In this document: piece by piece, positions 1-8,240 of the stretch
Position numbering within the stretch: the first letter of the stretch is position 1
Layout of the letters: every line of letters begins with the position of its first letter
Source of the DNA: Phaeobacter sp. J2-8
GTDB lineage: Bacteria > Pseudomonadota > Alphaproteobacteria > Rhodobacterales > Rhodobacteraceae
Assembly (NCBI RefSeq): GCF_022867865.1
Contig: NZ_JALIEC010000004.1
Coordinates: 248,001-312,000, forward strand
Direction: 5' to 3'
DNA: 64,000 nucleotides
Program-made: the position numbers and the translations under genes
The notes under the pieces: generated by a model
Databases searched by the model: none
What the model saw: the letters and a program-made list of their open reading frames with translations, nothing else
What the model was told of the DNA's origin: nothing

Positions 1-954
1 GTCGCAGTTCTCGTTGGCCAGCATCAGGTGCAGGTTGGCGGCTTGGGTCAAGGTGTAGCCCCAGCTTTGCACCTCGGATTTCATGCCGTGCGCCCGGGTG
101 ATCGCCATCGCTTCGTTGCCGCCGGTGAAACCACCGATGCCGGTCACGTCAAAGCGGCTGCGGTCCCAGGATCGCATCTGAAGGGCCAGCTGGATCAGCC
201 GCAGGTCGGGCACGGAATTGCCGCCACAGATCACGTCGGTGTCCAGCGCGTTGGACAGGGCCTGATAGCCGGACAGGTCGCTGTCCGGAATCGGCGCTTC
301 GAAGAATTCCCAGCCCGAGGCATCGAGCACGCGGCCCATGCGCAACGCCTGGTTAAGGCTGTAATTGGCGTCGGCGTCGAGGATCCAGCCGATCCCCTGT
401 CCCGCGAATTCCTCGCGCAGGCGCAGCACCAGCCGCATGTCATCGTGGAACCGGCAATAGGGATGCACCTTGATCGCGCGATAGCCCCGGTCGAGCATGC
501 TCTGACAATAGGCGACATAGGCATCGTCGTCGGGCAGAAGCGGGCTCGAAGCATAGGCCATGATCTTGTCTCGCACCGCGCCCAGCATCTGGTAGATCGG
601 CAAGCCCAGCGTCTTGGCCTTGCCGTCATGCAGCGCAATGTCGAAGAGCGAGGTCGCCAGATGGTTCAGCGGCACGTAGCGGCTACGCATCATGGCGTAG
701 ACCTGCGGGGTTTCGAGAATGTTACGGCGCAACACGAAGGGCGCCATCAGCGAGACGGCGGAGAAAACGGTGTTGTCGAATTCGTGCTCGGTATAGACTG
801 TCATGCCTGAGATCGCCTCGACGCCGTTCGACAGCTTCAGGCGCGCGATGATCAGGGCCTCGTACATCTCGCCCAGATGCGAGGACCAGGTGACGCGTTC
901 GCCGTCGGGACCGACGGCCAGGAGTTCGATTTCTTCAACCAGTGCTGCAGACAT
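1..954 (-). CDS. Enolase-superfamily (mandelate racemase / muconate lactonizing type) enzyme, 3' end missing
   Basis: The minus-strand frame opening with ATG at 954 (MSAALVEEIELLAVG) stays open for 318 codons to the window edge. The N-terminal capping domain (about 1-125) is followed by the start of the (beta/alpha)7-beta barrel. K162-V-H164 sits at the usual KxK/KxH catalytic strand; metal-ligand positions are D195 (in DADAN) and E219 (in FEAPIPD). At the third ligand position, where most members have Glu or Asp, I read GGN (N246), which is unusual. The enzyme should abstract a proton alpha to a carboxylate (dehydration, racemisation or cycloisomerisation), but the substrate cannot be named. 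It lies downstream of the BCCT and FAD-oxidoreductase genes on the same strand, so it probably belongs to a betaine- or organic-acid-catabolic operon. Family assignment is firm, substrate is not. Confidence 0.85.
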   Translation of the reverse strand, partial: MSAALVEEIELLAVGPDGERVTWSSHLGEMYEALIIARLKLSNGVEAISGMTVYTEHEFDNTVFSAVSLMAPFVLRRNILETPQVYAMMRSRYVPLNHLATSLFDIALHDGKAKTLGLPIYQMLGAVRDKIMAYASSPLLPDDDAYVAYCQSMLDRGYRAIKVHPYCRFHDDMRLVLRLREEFAGQGIGWILDADANYSLNQALRMGRVLDASGWEFFEAPIPDSDLSGYQALSNALDTDVICGGNSVPDLRLIQLALQMRSWDRSRFDVTGIGGFTGGNEAMAITRAHGMKSEVQSWGYTLTQAANLHLMLANENCD

Positions 955-1024
955 GATGCGTATCCGGAAAGGAATGGGGTGAGAGAACCGGCGGTGGCCG
1001 GGGGGCCGCCGCCGGTGTCGAAAA

Positions 1025-2572
1025 TCAGGCCTGGTCCTGTTTCAGGAACCGGACGGTGGTGATCATCATGAAGACCATGATGACGATGACCGGAAGACCC
1101 ACCAGCACCACCGCGGTCTGCATGGTCTTCAGCCCGCCGAGAAAAAGCAGCGACATCGGCAGGACGGCGATGGCCCCGCACCAGAACAGCCGATTGCCCC
1201 GGGCCGGCTCTTCGCCTTCGTCCAGCTCCTTGGTCGAGGCGCAGGCCATCACGTAGGCCGCGGAGTCGAAGGTGGTGGCCAGCATCACGATGCCTGAGAC
1301 CGCGACCGCGACAAGGACCAGCGAACTGCCCGCCAGGGTCTTGAACATCTCGATGATCGCCGGGGCAACACCCCGATCGTTCACCAGGTCGACCATTGGC
1401 AGGGTGCCGTTGATCTGCTGGTCGATGCCATAACCGCCCAGCACCACGTAGAACAGAACGCAGCCCGAGGAGCCGAAGGTCAGGAGACCGATGATGACCT
1501 CGCGGATCGTGCGCCCCATCGAGATACGGGTCACGAAGAGGCCCATGAACGGGGCGTAGGCGACCCACCAGGCCCAGTAGAACACGGTCCAGGCTTGCGG
1601 AAAGCCGGACTGGCCCACCGCGTCGGTCCAGAGGCTCATGGTGACGTAGTTGCTCAGCGTGTAGGCAACCGAGTCCATGCCAAGCTCGACGATGAAGGCG
1701 CTCGGGCCTGCAAAGAACACGTAGACGATAATTGCGAGGGTCAGCAACGAGCCGGCATAGGACAGCCGCTTGATCCCGTCGTCGAGGCCGAGGCCGCTGG
1801 AAATCGAAAAGACCGCAGTGCAACACAGGATGATCGCCACGTCGAGCCAGACGTTAGGTGCGATCCCCAGCACGTTGGCCAGCGCGCCGCCGATCATCGG
1901 GGTTCCGAGCCCCAGAGAGGTCGCCGCCGCGCCAAGAATGCCGAAGATGAACATGTAGTCGATCACCTGGCCCACCGGCCCGTCGACGATGTTCCCCAGC
2001 GCGCCGCGGCACGCTTCGCTCACCTTGTAGATATGGCGCTTGCGGACGTAGTAAATGTAGGACATGGCAACCGCAGGAATGCAGTAGAGCGCCCAGGCGG
2101 TCGGACCCCAGTGAAACATGCCATAGGCCTGCCCCACGGTGAACATCTGCGGTGACGCGGCTTCGAGCCCGAAGGGGGGCCAGGCGTAGTGATAGGCCCA
2201 TTCGGTGCCTGCCCAGAGCATCAGCCCGGAGGCGATCCCGGCAAGAAAGACCATCGCGCCCCAGGCCGACCAAGTGAATTCCGGCGCGGTGCCCTCGGCG
2301 CCCAGCTTGACGGTGCCGAAGCGCGATGCGGCGAGCCAGATAACGAAGACAAGCGCACCGAAGCCAACGCTCAGGAAGGCGAAGTCGAAGCTGTCCGTCA
2401 TCCACTTGAATAGACCGTCCAGCGTTGTCTTGCTCTGTTCGGGGAACAGGATCAGCAACGCTGCCGATCCGAAAATCAGCGCCAGGCTGATGCCCTGCAT
2501 CCGCCGGTCGGTCTCGGGTCCACCCACCCGCTTTTGCTCGGCGCCATAGAGCGCCTCTTCAACTATTGCCAC
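1025..2572 (-). CDS. BCCT-family (betaine/choline/carnitine) transporter
   Basis: Integral membrane protein of 515 residues with about 12 hydrophobic segments and the BCCT signature region rich in Trp (WTVFYWAWWVAYAPFMG) followed by the conserved loop RISMGRTIRE. BCCT carriers import quaternary ammonium compounds by ion or proton symport, or by antiport in carnitine carriers. I chose GTG at 2572 because a strong GGAGGAG lies six bases upstream; an upstream in-frame TTG at 2587 overlaps that ribosome site and is unlikely. The gene follows the FAD oxidoreductase (2598) by 25 bp, indicating one transcript, and precedes the enolase-superfamily gene. The likely cargo is a betaine processed by the flanking enzymes (inference). 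Confidence 0.93.
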   Translation of the reverse strand: MAIVEEALYGAEQKRVGGPETDRRMQGISLALIFGSAALLILFPEQSKTTLDGLFKWMTDSFDFAFLSVGFGALVFVIWLAASRFGTVKLGAEGTAPEFTWSAWGAMVFLAGIASGLMLWAGTEWAYHYAWPPFGLEAASPQMFTVGQAYGMFHWGPTAWALYCIPAVAMSYIYYVRKRHIYKVSEACRGALGNIVDGPVGQVIDYMFIFGILGAAATSLGLGTPMIGGALANVLGIAPNVWLDVAIILCCTAVFSISSGLGLDDGIKRLSYAGSLLTLAIIVYVFFAGPSAFIVELGMDSVAYTLSNYVTMSLWTDAVGQSGFPQAWTVFYWAWWVAYAPFMGLFVTRISMGRTIREVIIGLLTFGSSGCVLFYVVLGGYGIDQQINGTLPMVDLVNDRGVAPAIIEMFKTLAGSSLVLVAVAVSGIVMLATTFDSAAYVMACASTKELDEGEEPARGNRLFWCGAIAVLPMSLLFLGGLKTMQTAVVLVGLPVIVIMVFMMITTVRFLKQDQA

Positions 2573-2597
2573 GTCTGTCTCCTCCAAGTGTGCCGGA

Positions 2598-3932
2598 TCA
2601 GCCGGCGGATTGCATGCGTTGGGAAATCTCGACCCCGTCGATGGCTTGAAAATCCATCCCCTCCCGGATCGACATGTCGGCAGCGAGCGCGGCGGCCCGT
2701 CCGTATTCGAAGCACTGCGCGGTCACCCGGCAACTTGCCAGCGCCTCGTGCTCGGCACTCAGGCAGCGGCCTGCGACAATCACGTTGCGCCCTTGTTTCG
2801 GCACCAAGGTGGCGAAGGGCACATCGTAGTAGTCGTCCACCAGCCATTCGGTTTTCGGTTTGGCGCCGTAGTGCAGTTCGATTGGCCAACTTGACCGGGC
2901 AATCGAATCCTTGGTCTTGCGGGTGTTCACCACGTCGTCGTTCATCAGCCGCTTTACGCCTTCGATCGAACGGGTTTGCCGCACACCCACTTCTTGCGCG
3001 TAGTCGATGAAGTAGGCGTTCTCGCAGCCTGGGATTTCCTCCTTCAAGAAGTCGAAGAAGGCCTTCGCCTGGTAGATCGAGAATTGTTCTGCCTCGGAAT
3101 GATCAACCGGGTTGGTGACATCCAGATCGCGGCCGTCGAAACCGGTGATTTTGGTTCCGTTGACGAGAATCTCGCCGGGGTTCACCGTCGGGAACAGCCA
3201 GACCTTCTTTCTCAGGAGTTCGTCACGCTTTTCCAACTTCTCAACAACTTTGAGCGGCGAGATCGTGTCGTCACCCCAGTAGTTCAGGTAGGTATCCCGA
3301 TCCACATTGCCGATCTTGAACATCATCGACGGGTTCTGGATGACACCGTTATTTCCTTTGGTAGTTGTCAGCCCCATGCGGAACACGGCATCTGCGTCGC
3401 CGCTGGCATCGATCACGCGCTTGGCCGTGACCCGCGTGAAACCGGAGCGCGTGTGCAATACCAGACCTGTCAGAGCGTCATCTTCGGTGATCACGTCCAC
3501 CATTTCTGTATGGTAGAGAATTTGCACACCGGCACCGCGCAGCAGGTCTGTCGCAACCTTTTTGTACTTGGCGCAATCGTGAGTGGTGACCCAGGTCTTG
3601 CCGTAGATCTGCGGCGCCGTAAGCCCCCTTTCTTTGTCAAGCGCGGCGCGGAACCTTTCAGCGAAGCCGAAAATGATCTGCCGAGGCTGCGCGACATTCG
3701 GCTCAGCGACGGTCATGTAGAGCCCGCAGATCGTTCCCGACATGCCCGAGACCGCCGCGCCGCCGCAAAAACCTAACCGCTCAATCAGGAGCGTGCTGTG
3801 GCCTGACTCCGCGGCTGTAGTCGCCGCCGCGATCCCCGCAGGACCGCCGCCGAGCACGATTACGTCAAATGCCCCGAATTCCGGGACACCTTTATAACCG
3901 CCAGGTCCCTGGCTTGGCAGGTATTTTTGCAT
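2598..3932 (-). CDS. FAD-dependent oxidoreductase (FAD_oxidored family)
   Basis: 444 residues. A Rossmann dinucleotide motif (VIVLGGGPAGIAAATTAAESG, starting near residue 24) is followed by CGGAAVSG (about 56-63), typical of PF12831-type FAD-dependent oxidoreductases, and a second FAD contact region near the C-terminus (NVIVAGRCLSAEHEA). There is no signal peptide, so it is probably cytoplasmic. It is the first gene of a minus-strand operon with a BCCT carrier and an enolase-superfamily enzyme, suggesting oxidation of the imported compound. The ATG at 3932 is preceded by a GGAG-type ribosome site in a purine-rich stretch. The reaction cannot be named. Confidence 0.88.
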   Translation of the reverse strand: MQKYLPSQGPGGYKGVPEFGAFDVIVLGGGPAGIAAATTAAESGHSTLLIERLGFCGGAAVSGMSGTICGLYMTVAEPNVAQPRQIIFGFAERFRAALDKERGLTAPQIYGKTWVTTHDCAKYKKVATDLLRGAGVQILYHTEMVDVITEDDALTGLVLHTRSGFTRVTAKRVIDASGDADAVFRMGLTTTKGNNGVIQNPSMMFKIGNVDRDTYLNYWGDDTISPLKVVEKLEKRDELLRKKVWLFPTVNPGEILVNGTKITGFDGRDLDVTNPVDHSEAEQFSIYQAKAFFDFLKEEIPGCENAYFIDYAQEVGVRQTRSIEGVKRLMNDDVVNTRKTKDSIARSSWPIELHYGAKPKTEWLVDDYYDVPFATLVPKQGRNVIVAGRCLSAEHEALASCRVTAQCFEYGRAAALAADMSIREGMDFQAIDGVEISQRMQSAG

Positions 3933-4398
3933 TCAGCTCTCCGATAATATTTTCTAGATATATCGTAAATATATTGAAAGCTGGTCTGATCTAAAAGCGA
4001 CTATATAAGCATGTATTACGACAAATTGCGGTGCGGATCGACTCAAGCGGACGATCCCGAGTACTGACACCGCTAACCTCGTTGCGTGAAGTACGAAGGG
4101 CTGATTCCGGCGCCGCATCGTAAAGTGAGAAACCATCCTGTTGCGGCACTTCGAGCGCCGTTTGCGATTGCCGCACGAAATCACAATGACCGGAATGGGC
4201 TCGGACTGGTACTATGCTGCGATCAAGATGATGGTCTGCCTCAAGATTGTCAGTCAGTCCCAAGCGCGAAATCCCGAGAAGTATTGCGCACCGACAGTTT
4301 GTTCAACAGCGACTGCGGTTTGCTTCCACAGCTGGATCCGGTGACCCCTGCGCTCTCAGGCGGCACGGAATACGCTGGTGCATTGTCGGACTTCACCC
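3933..4398. other. Non-coding stretch between the FAD-oxidoreductase operon and an IS6-type element
   Basis: No convincing gene on either strand; the short open frames lack family signatures and ribosome sites. The first ~60 bases next to the oxidoreductase gene are AT-rich (repeated ATAT and TATTT words at 3940-3980) and probably hold the promoter of the minus-strand operon. The rest looks like old sequence truncated by the IS insertion. Confidence 0.5.
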
Positions 4399-5208
4399 GG
4401 CTTTGTCAGGTTATTTCTCAACGCTTGGATAAGAAGCAGATGCGGAAGCATCACGCCACTATTTCGCCTACGTAACCAACCCAGATGCCCTGAGCCTCTG
4501 TTCATTTGCGGCGTTAGTCAGCAGCTGATAGACGGTGGCGCTTCGGGCGTAAGAGAACGGCAGTTTGATCATGGACGGACAGGAACATCTGGGCCTGTCT
4601 TGCCGATTTGAACCTGCCAAATATCTTCTCCCGTCGACGAGTATGTCGATACGATGCCTCGCTGCGATTGTTCAATCCCTTGTGTGATCTGTGATCGACA
4701 CTTGGGCAAAGCTCGCGCGTGGCAACGCGATAACTGCGCAGTTTGTCCGTCACGATGACTCGAGGTGCACCCCACCGCTTCATAAGTTTCCGCAGAAACC
4801 GCTTGGCGGCTTTAGCATTTCGGCGTGATTGCACAAGGATCTCGAGCGTGTCTCCGTTGCCATCGACCGCGCGCCAGCGCCAGTGCTTCTTCCCGCTGAT
4901 CGTGATCACAACTTCGTCCAGATGCCACTTGTCGGCGGGCTTCGCTCGATCACGCCGGATCTTGGCAGCAATGTGTGTTCCAAATTTTGCAACCCAATCT
5001 CGGATCGTCTCATGGCTAACCGTGATGCCGCGTTCTGCCAGAAGATCCTCGACGTCCCGCAGGGTGAGGGCGAAGCGGTGATAGGCCCAAACGGCATAAC
5101 CAATGACCGAACGTGGAAAGCGATAGCCCTTCAAGGCCGATGACGGGACAGAAAACATCATCAGCCAGCGGTAACCTCACAGCCGGCGACAGGCAACCTG
5201 ACAAAGCC
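4399..5208 (-). mobile_element. IS6-family insertion sequence, complete (IS6-1)
   Basis: An 810-bp element bounded by perfect inverted repeats: CGGCTTTGTCAGGTT at 4398-4412 and its reverse complement at 5195-5209. GGCTTTGT-type ends and one ~650-bp transposase gene are typical of IS6. The 8 bp outside each end do not match, so no target duplication is visible. It abuts the tail of another IS6-type transposase on its right, implying insertion next to, or recombination with, an older element. Confidence 0.85.
4514..5161 (-). CDS. IS6-family transposase (DDE)
   Basis: 215 residues, close to the usual 210-240 for IS6 transposases. The DDE catalytic residues are visible: D in DKWHLDEVV (about 82), D in VTDKLRSY (about 139) and E in NNRSEASY (about 167). 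An N-terminal helix-turn-helix region lies around VEDLLAERGITVSHETIRDW. The gene is uninterrupted and may be active. ATG at 5161 or the adjacent ATG at 5158 could be the start. IS6 enzymes act by replicative transposition and can build cointegrates or inversions. Confidence 0.9.
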   Translation of the reverse strand: MMFSVPSSALKGYRFPRSVIGYAVWAYHRFALTLRDVEDLLAERGITVSHETIRDWVAKFGTHIAAKIRRDRAKPADKWHLDEVVITISGKKHWRWRAVDGNGDTLEILVQSRRNAKAAKRFLRKLMKRWGAPRVIVTDKLRSYRVATRELCPSVDHRSHKGLNNRSEASYRHTRRREKIFGRFKSARQAQMFLSVHDQTAVLLRPKRHRLSAAD

Positions 5209-5215
5209 GACACAC

Positions 5216-5413
5216 CTATCCAGCGAGTGCTGCGAACTGCGCGAAGCCAGACTTCTCTGACCGGTCAAACTGACCTTTCCGGATCATATGCGCGACTTCA
5301 ATCCCGGCAAGAGTAGCCGAAGCTGAATCCAGCGATTTGAAAGTCTGAATCGGCCGGGTGAACTTCTTGATGAAACGGTGATCCTGATCAATGATATTGT
5401 TGAGGTTAAATCG
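5216..5413 (-). pseudogene. C-terminal remnant of a second IS6-family transposase
   Basis: Reads as the last ~65 residues of an IS6 transposase: NNIIDQDHRFIKKFTRP, then FKSLDSASATLAGIEVAHMIRKGQ, ending FAALAG-stop at 5216. The catalytic glutamate region corresponds to NNxxxQDH in this IS6 subgroup. The DDE core is absent; upstream sequence in frame is unrelated. The stop codon lies only 7 bp from the right end of IS6-1, so its own terminal repeat has been lost. Confidence 0.75.
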
Positions 5414-5531
5414 CCCCGGGTCTGTCGGAGACTGAACTGGCCCCCATTTCGACCGGACACCTCCGCCTGCGTCTGGAGGCTTAAGGATAGCCTTAAGCAT
5501 GTGCATATGTCTGAGCTTGAAATTATTACCG

Positions 5532-6437
5532 ATGGTGTTCGAGCATCAAGGCGCCTACGAAACGCAGGCGGGCGCGATCGCGGCCATTGCACCAATTCCC
5601 CAGACTTTGAGCGGATGGATCAAGCAGGCCGAGAAAGACAGCGGTATGCGCGACGGTGTGACCACTGAGGAGCGCGACCGGATCAAGGCACTGGAACAAG
5701 AGAACCGGGAGCTGCGCCAGGCCAGCGGGATCCTTCGCAAGGCGTCAACTTATTTTGCGCCCACTCTCATCGTTTGAAATGCAAACGACTGCCGTGCAGC
5801 GGGACGGAACTCGACCGCCCACTGAAGCGATGATCGGCTTCATCGACGATCAGCGCGTTGTTTGCGGTGTCGAGTCGATCTGCTGGGTGCTGCCGATTGC
5901 ACCGTCAACATATTACCACCGATTGGCGTGCCTTGCTGATCCATCCAAAGCTTCGGCACGGTATCAGCGCGACACAGAGCTGCGCCCTGAGATCAAGCGG
6001 GTCTGGGACGAGAATTACCAAGTGTACGGGGTCCGAAAGGCATGGCATCAGCTCAAGCGCGAGGGCTTCGAACTCGCGCGCTGCACCGTGGAGAGACTGA
6101 TGAAACAGATTGGTATCTGTGGTGCCGAGCGTGGAAAGGTGGCAAAGACAACGATCCCTGACACATCAGCGCCCTGTCCGCGCGACAAAGTGAACCGCGT
6201 GTTCCGCGCACCTGCGCCGAACCTGTTGTGGGTGAGCGACTTTACCTACGTCTCAACCTGGCAGGGCTTTGTTTACGTGGCTTTTGTCATCGACACGTTC
6301 GCAGATCACATCGTCGGCTGGCGGGTTTCGCGATTTGCAAAAACAGACTTTGTCCTCGATGCTCTGGAACAGGCCCTACATGATCGACGGCCCGTACAGA
6401 AAGCCGGATTGATCCATCATTCGGACCGCGGCGGGCA
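5532..6437 (+). pseudogene. Truncated IS3-family element (orfA fragment plus 5' two thirds of orfB)
   Basis: OrfA part (5532-5777) begins inside the helix-turn-helix (MVFEHQGAYETQAGAIAAIAP) and keeps the leucine-rich region with ENRELRQASGILRKAS; the usual first ~15-20 residues are missing. OrfB (coding from about 5830, MIGFIDDQR) carries the first catalytic Asp (WVSDFTYVSTWQG) and the second (HHSDRGGQ), then stops matching at about 6437, where IS30 sequence begins; the catalytic Glu is lost. The orfA/orfB junction contains about 40 extra bases compared with the intact relative at 56301-57625, so it was already defective. Confidence 0.8.
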
Positions 6438-6445
6438 AGGCGGAT

Positions 6446-6966
6446 TCAACCGGTCGTCGCAACACCTACTACCATATCCTGTTTGAGCAGCCGGTCGAGA
6501 TCTTCTGCCGGTGTTTGCCAACCCAGTGTTTTGCGAGGGCAAGTGTTCAGCGCGTTGGCAACGGCGCTCAACTCGTCAGCACAATGCTGGCTGAGATCCG
6601 TGCCCTTTGGGAAGTACTGGCGGAGCAAACCGTTGGTGTTTTCATTGCTGCCACGCTGCCATGGGCTTTGAGGTTCGCAGAAGTATATCTCAAGACCGGT
6701 TTCGATCCGAAGCTGCGCGTGTTGGGTCATCTCTGCACCTTGGTCCTAGGTCAGCGAGCGACGCAGTTGAGCAGGCAGGCTGCTGATCGTCGCTGAGATG
6801 GCATCCCGGACAGCCTCGGCACCATGACCGGCAAGGGCTGGTCCATTCTTGACTGGTTTCCCTGTTCCGTCCCCTTTCATGCGTGGCAGGTGCAGGAGCA
6901 TGGTGAAACGGGTCGTGCGTTCGACCAGCGTGCCGATCGCCGAGCTGCCGAGGCCGAGAATGAGGT
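6446..6966 (-). pseudogene. Truncated IS30-family transposase with an internal stop
   Basis: C-terminal half of an IS30 transposase: DLILGLGSSAIGTLVERTTRF, then PWQRGSNENTNGLLRQYFPKG, ending at TGA 6446-6448. A TAG at 6746-6748 sits where the family has Trp (LT-W-DQGAEM), so the frame is nonsense-interrupted as well as 5'-truncated. The element's right end (ATTCAACCGGTCGTCGCAAC region, about 6443-6465) interrupts the IS3 orfB, and its upstream edge is fused to an ETF-QO fragment near 6966. Confidence 0.8.
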
Positions 6967-7114
6967 CCGGCCAACCTCTGATCCTTTTTCCAGCACGACG
7001 ACCTGAAGATCGGCATCCAGTTGTTTCAGGCGGATCGCTGCCGACAGACCGGCAGGCCCCGCCCCCAACGATCACTACGTCATATTCCATCGCTTCGCGT
7101 TGAAAATCACTCAC
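6967..7114 (-). pseudogene. 5' remnant of electron-transfer flavoprotein:ubiquinone oxidoreductase (ETF-QO)
   Basis: Starting with GTG at 7114 the sequence reads MSDFQREAMEYDVVIVG, and after a one-base shift continues as AGPAGLSAAIRLKQLDADL and VVVLEKGSEVG, the typical ETF-QO N-terminus with its FAD-binding motif. One extra G in the GGGGG run near 7066 breaks the frame, and the gene is cut after ~50 codons by the IS30 remnant. The start overlaps the 3-hydroxyacyl-CoA dehydrogenase stop (GTGA), so it was once the next gene of the acyl-CoA operon; ETF-QO would have passed electrons from the acyl-CoA dehydrogenases to quinone. Confidence 0.8.
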
Positions 7115-8124
7115 GGCGAAACCTCACCGTTCTCCGCCCAATCAGCACTGAAAGGGCCGTTTGCCCACTTCAAAGCTGATTTGGCACATCGGTCGATGTC
7201 AGCCGGGTGAGCCACTCCTTCTTCGCGCAATGCAGCTGCCGGTATCAGAATGCCGCGTTGCAAGGCGCGGCGAGCTTTCTCAGCATCCTCCAAGCGCAGT
7301 GGTTCGTCTTCGATCTGCCATTGTTCACCCTTTTCAACCAAGCGAGCGAGGCCGGCGGCTGGTTGGTAGAAATCCCCCAACGCACCGAGATTGCATTGTG
7401 CGTGCAAGACGATTTCCGGCTTGATGAAGTTCATGACTTCAAAAGGTCCGATCGGACAGCCCGTCAGTTCCCGGCCAATCGCATTGATCTGCCCAACAGT
7501 GCCTAGCCCGGCGTCGACGGCCTGCGCGGCCGCGTTCAGGAAGGGTACGAAGAAACGGTTGATCGCAAAGCCGGGTGAATCCTTGCAAACAAGAATATCC
7601 CGCTTGGTGCGAACAAGAAATTCTTTGGCACAATCAATTGCTTCCGCGCTCGTCTGATCGCCCTGAATAAGCTCAACCACAGGCGAGCTGTCTGCCGGCG
7701 AAAAATAGTGCATGCCAAGGAACCGGCCAGGATTTCGAACGACTTTGGCAAGAGCGGAAACCTGCAAGGCGCTTGTATTTGTCGCAATGACGGCGTCCAC
7801 CGCGCAAATGAGGCCAAGTCGGGTCAAAACCTCGGTCTTGACGTCGAAGTTTTCATACACCGCTTCGATGACAAGAGGTGCGGAGCGGACGGTTTCCAGT
7901 TTCGATGTCACCGCGATGCGGGCCAGGCTATCGTTGTTTTCCTGATCGCTGAGCCGTCCCTTTGCACAGTGGCGGTCCAACATCTTCCGCATTCTCGGTG
8001 TGGCTCGCTCCAACGACTGAGTGCTGGTATCCAACAGGATTACTGACACCCCGTTCATGGCCGCGTTGACGGCGATGCCGGTCCCCATGGTTCCAGCCCC
8101 AATAATAGCAATTTGCCTAAGCAT
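7111..8124 (-). CDS. 3-hydroxyacyl-CoA dehydrogenase
   Basis: 337 residues from ATG 8124. The N-terminal NAD-binding motif is IAIIGAGTMGTGIAVNAAMNG (residues about 4-24); the catalytic region shows GMHYFSPADSSPVVELI, where His of HYFSP is the usual base, and SPGFAINRFFVPFLN precedes the C-terminal helical domain. It oxidises 3-hydroxyacyl-CoA to 3-ketoacyl-CoA with NAD+. An AAGGGA motif lies upstream of the chosen ATG; an in-frame ATG at 8163 is possible but lacks family similarity. It lies 116 bp downstream of the thiolase, and its stop overlaps the ETF-QO remnant. Confidence 0.92.
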   Translation of the reverse strand: MLRQIAIIGAGTMGTGIAVNAAMNGVSVILLDTSTQSLERATPRMRKMLDRHCAKGRLSDQENNDSLARIAVTSKLETVRSAPLVIEAVYENFDVKTEVLTRLGLICAVDAVIATNTSALQVSALAKVVRNPGRFLGMHYFSPADSSPVVELIQGDQTSAEAIDCAKEFLVRTKRDILVCKDSPGFAINRFFVPFLNAAAQAVDAGLGTVGQINAIGRELTGCPIGPFEVMNFIKPEIVLHAQCNLGALGDFYQPAAGLARLVEKGEQWQIEDEPLRLEDAEKARRALQRGILIPAAALREEGVAHPADIDRCAKSALKWANGPFSADWAENGEVSP

Positions 8125-8240
8125 ACGGTTTCCCTTGTTCGAACCTGTCATTTTCGAAGACATCAGATTTCCGGGGATCAAAGCTGGCGCCCCCAAGGAA
8201 GAGCTGCGCGAACGCATACGCAGATCGCGCACCAGTCGCC

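Noticed and set aside
28-810. Long plus-strand open frame of 260 codons opposite the enolase-superfamily gene
   Set aside because: The minus-strand frame has clear family motifs; the plus frame is its GC-rich shadow with His/Gly/Arg-rich composition.
852-1826. 324-codon minus-strand frame overlapping the BCCT gene
   Set aside because: Out-of-frame reading of the BCCT coding sequence; Arg/Gly/Leu-rich with no family resemblance.
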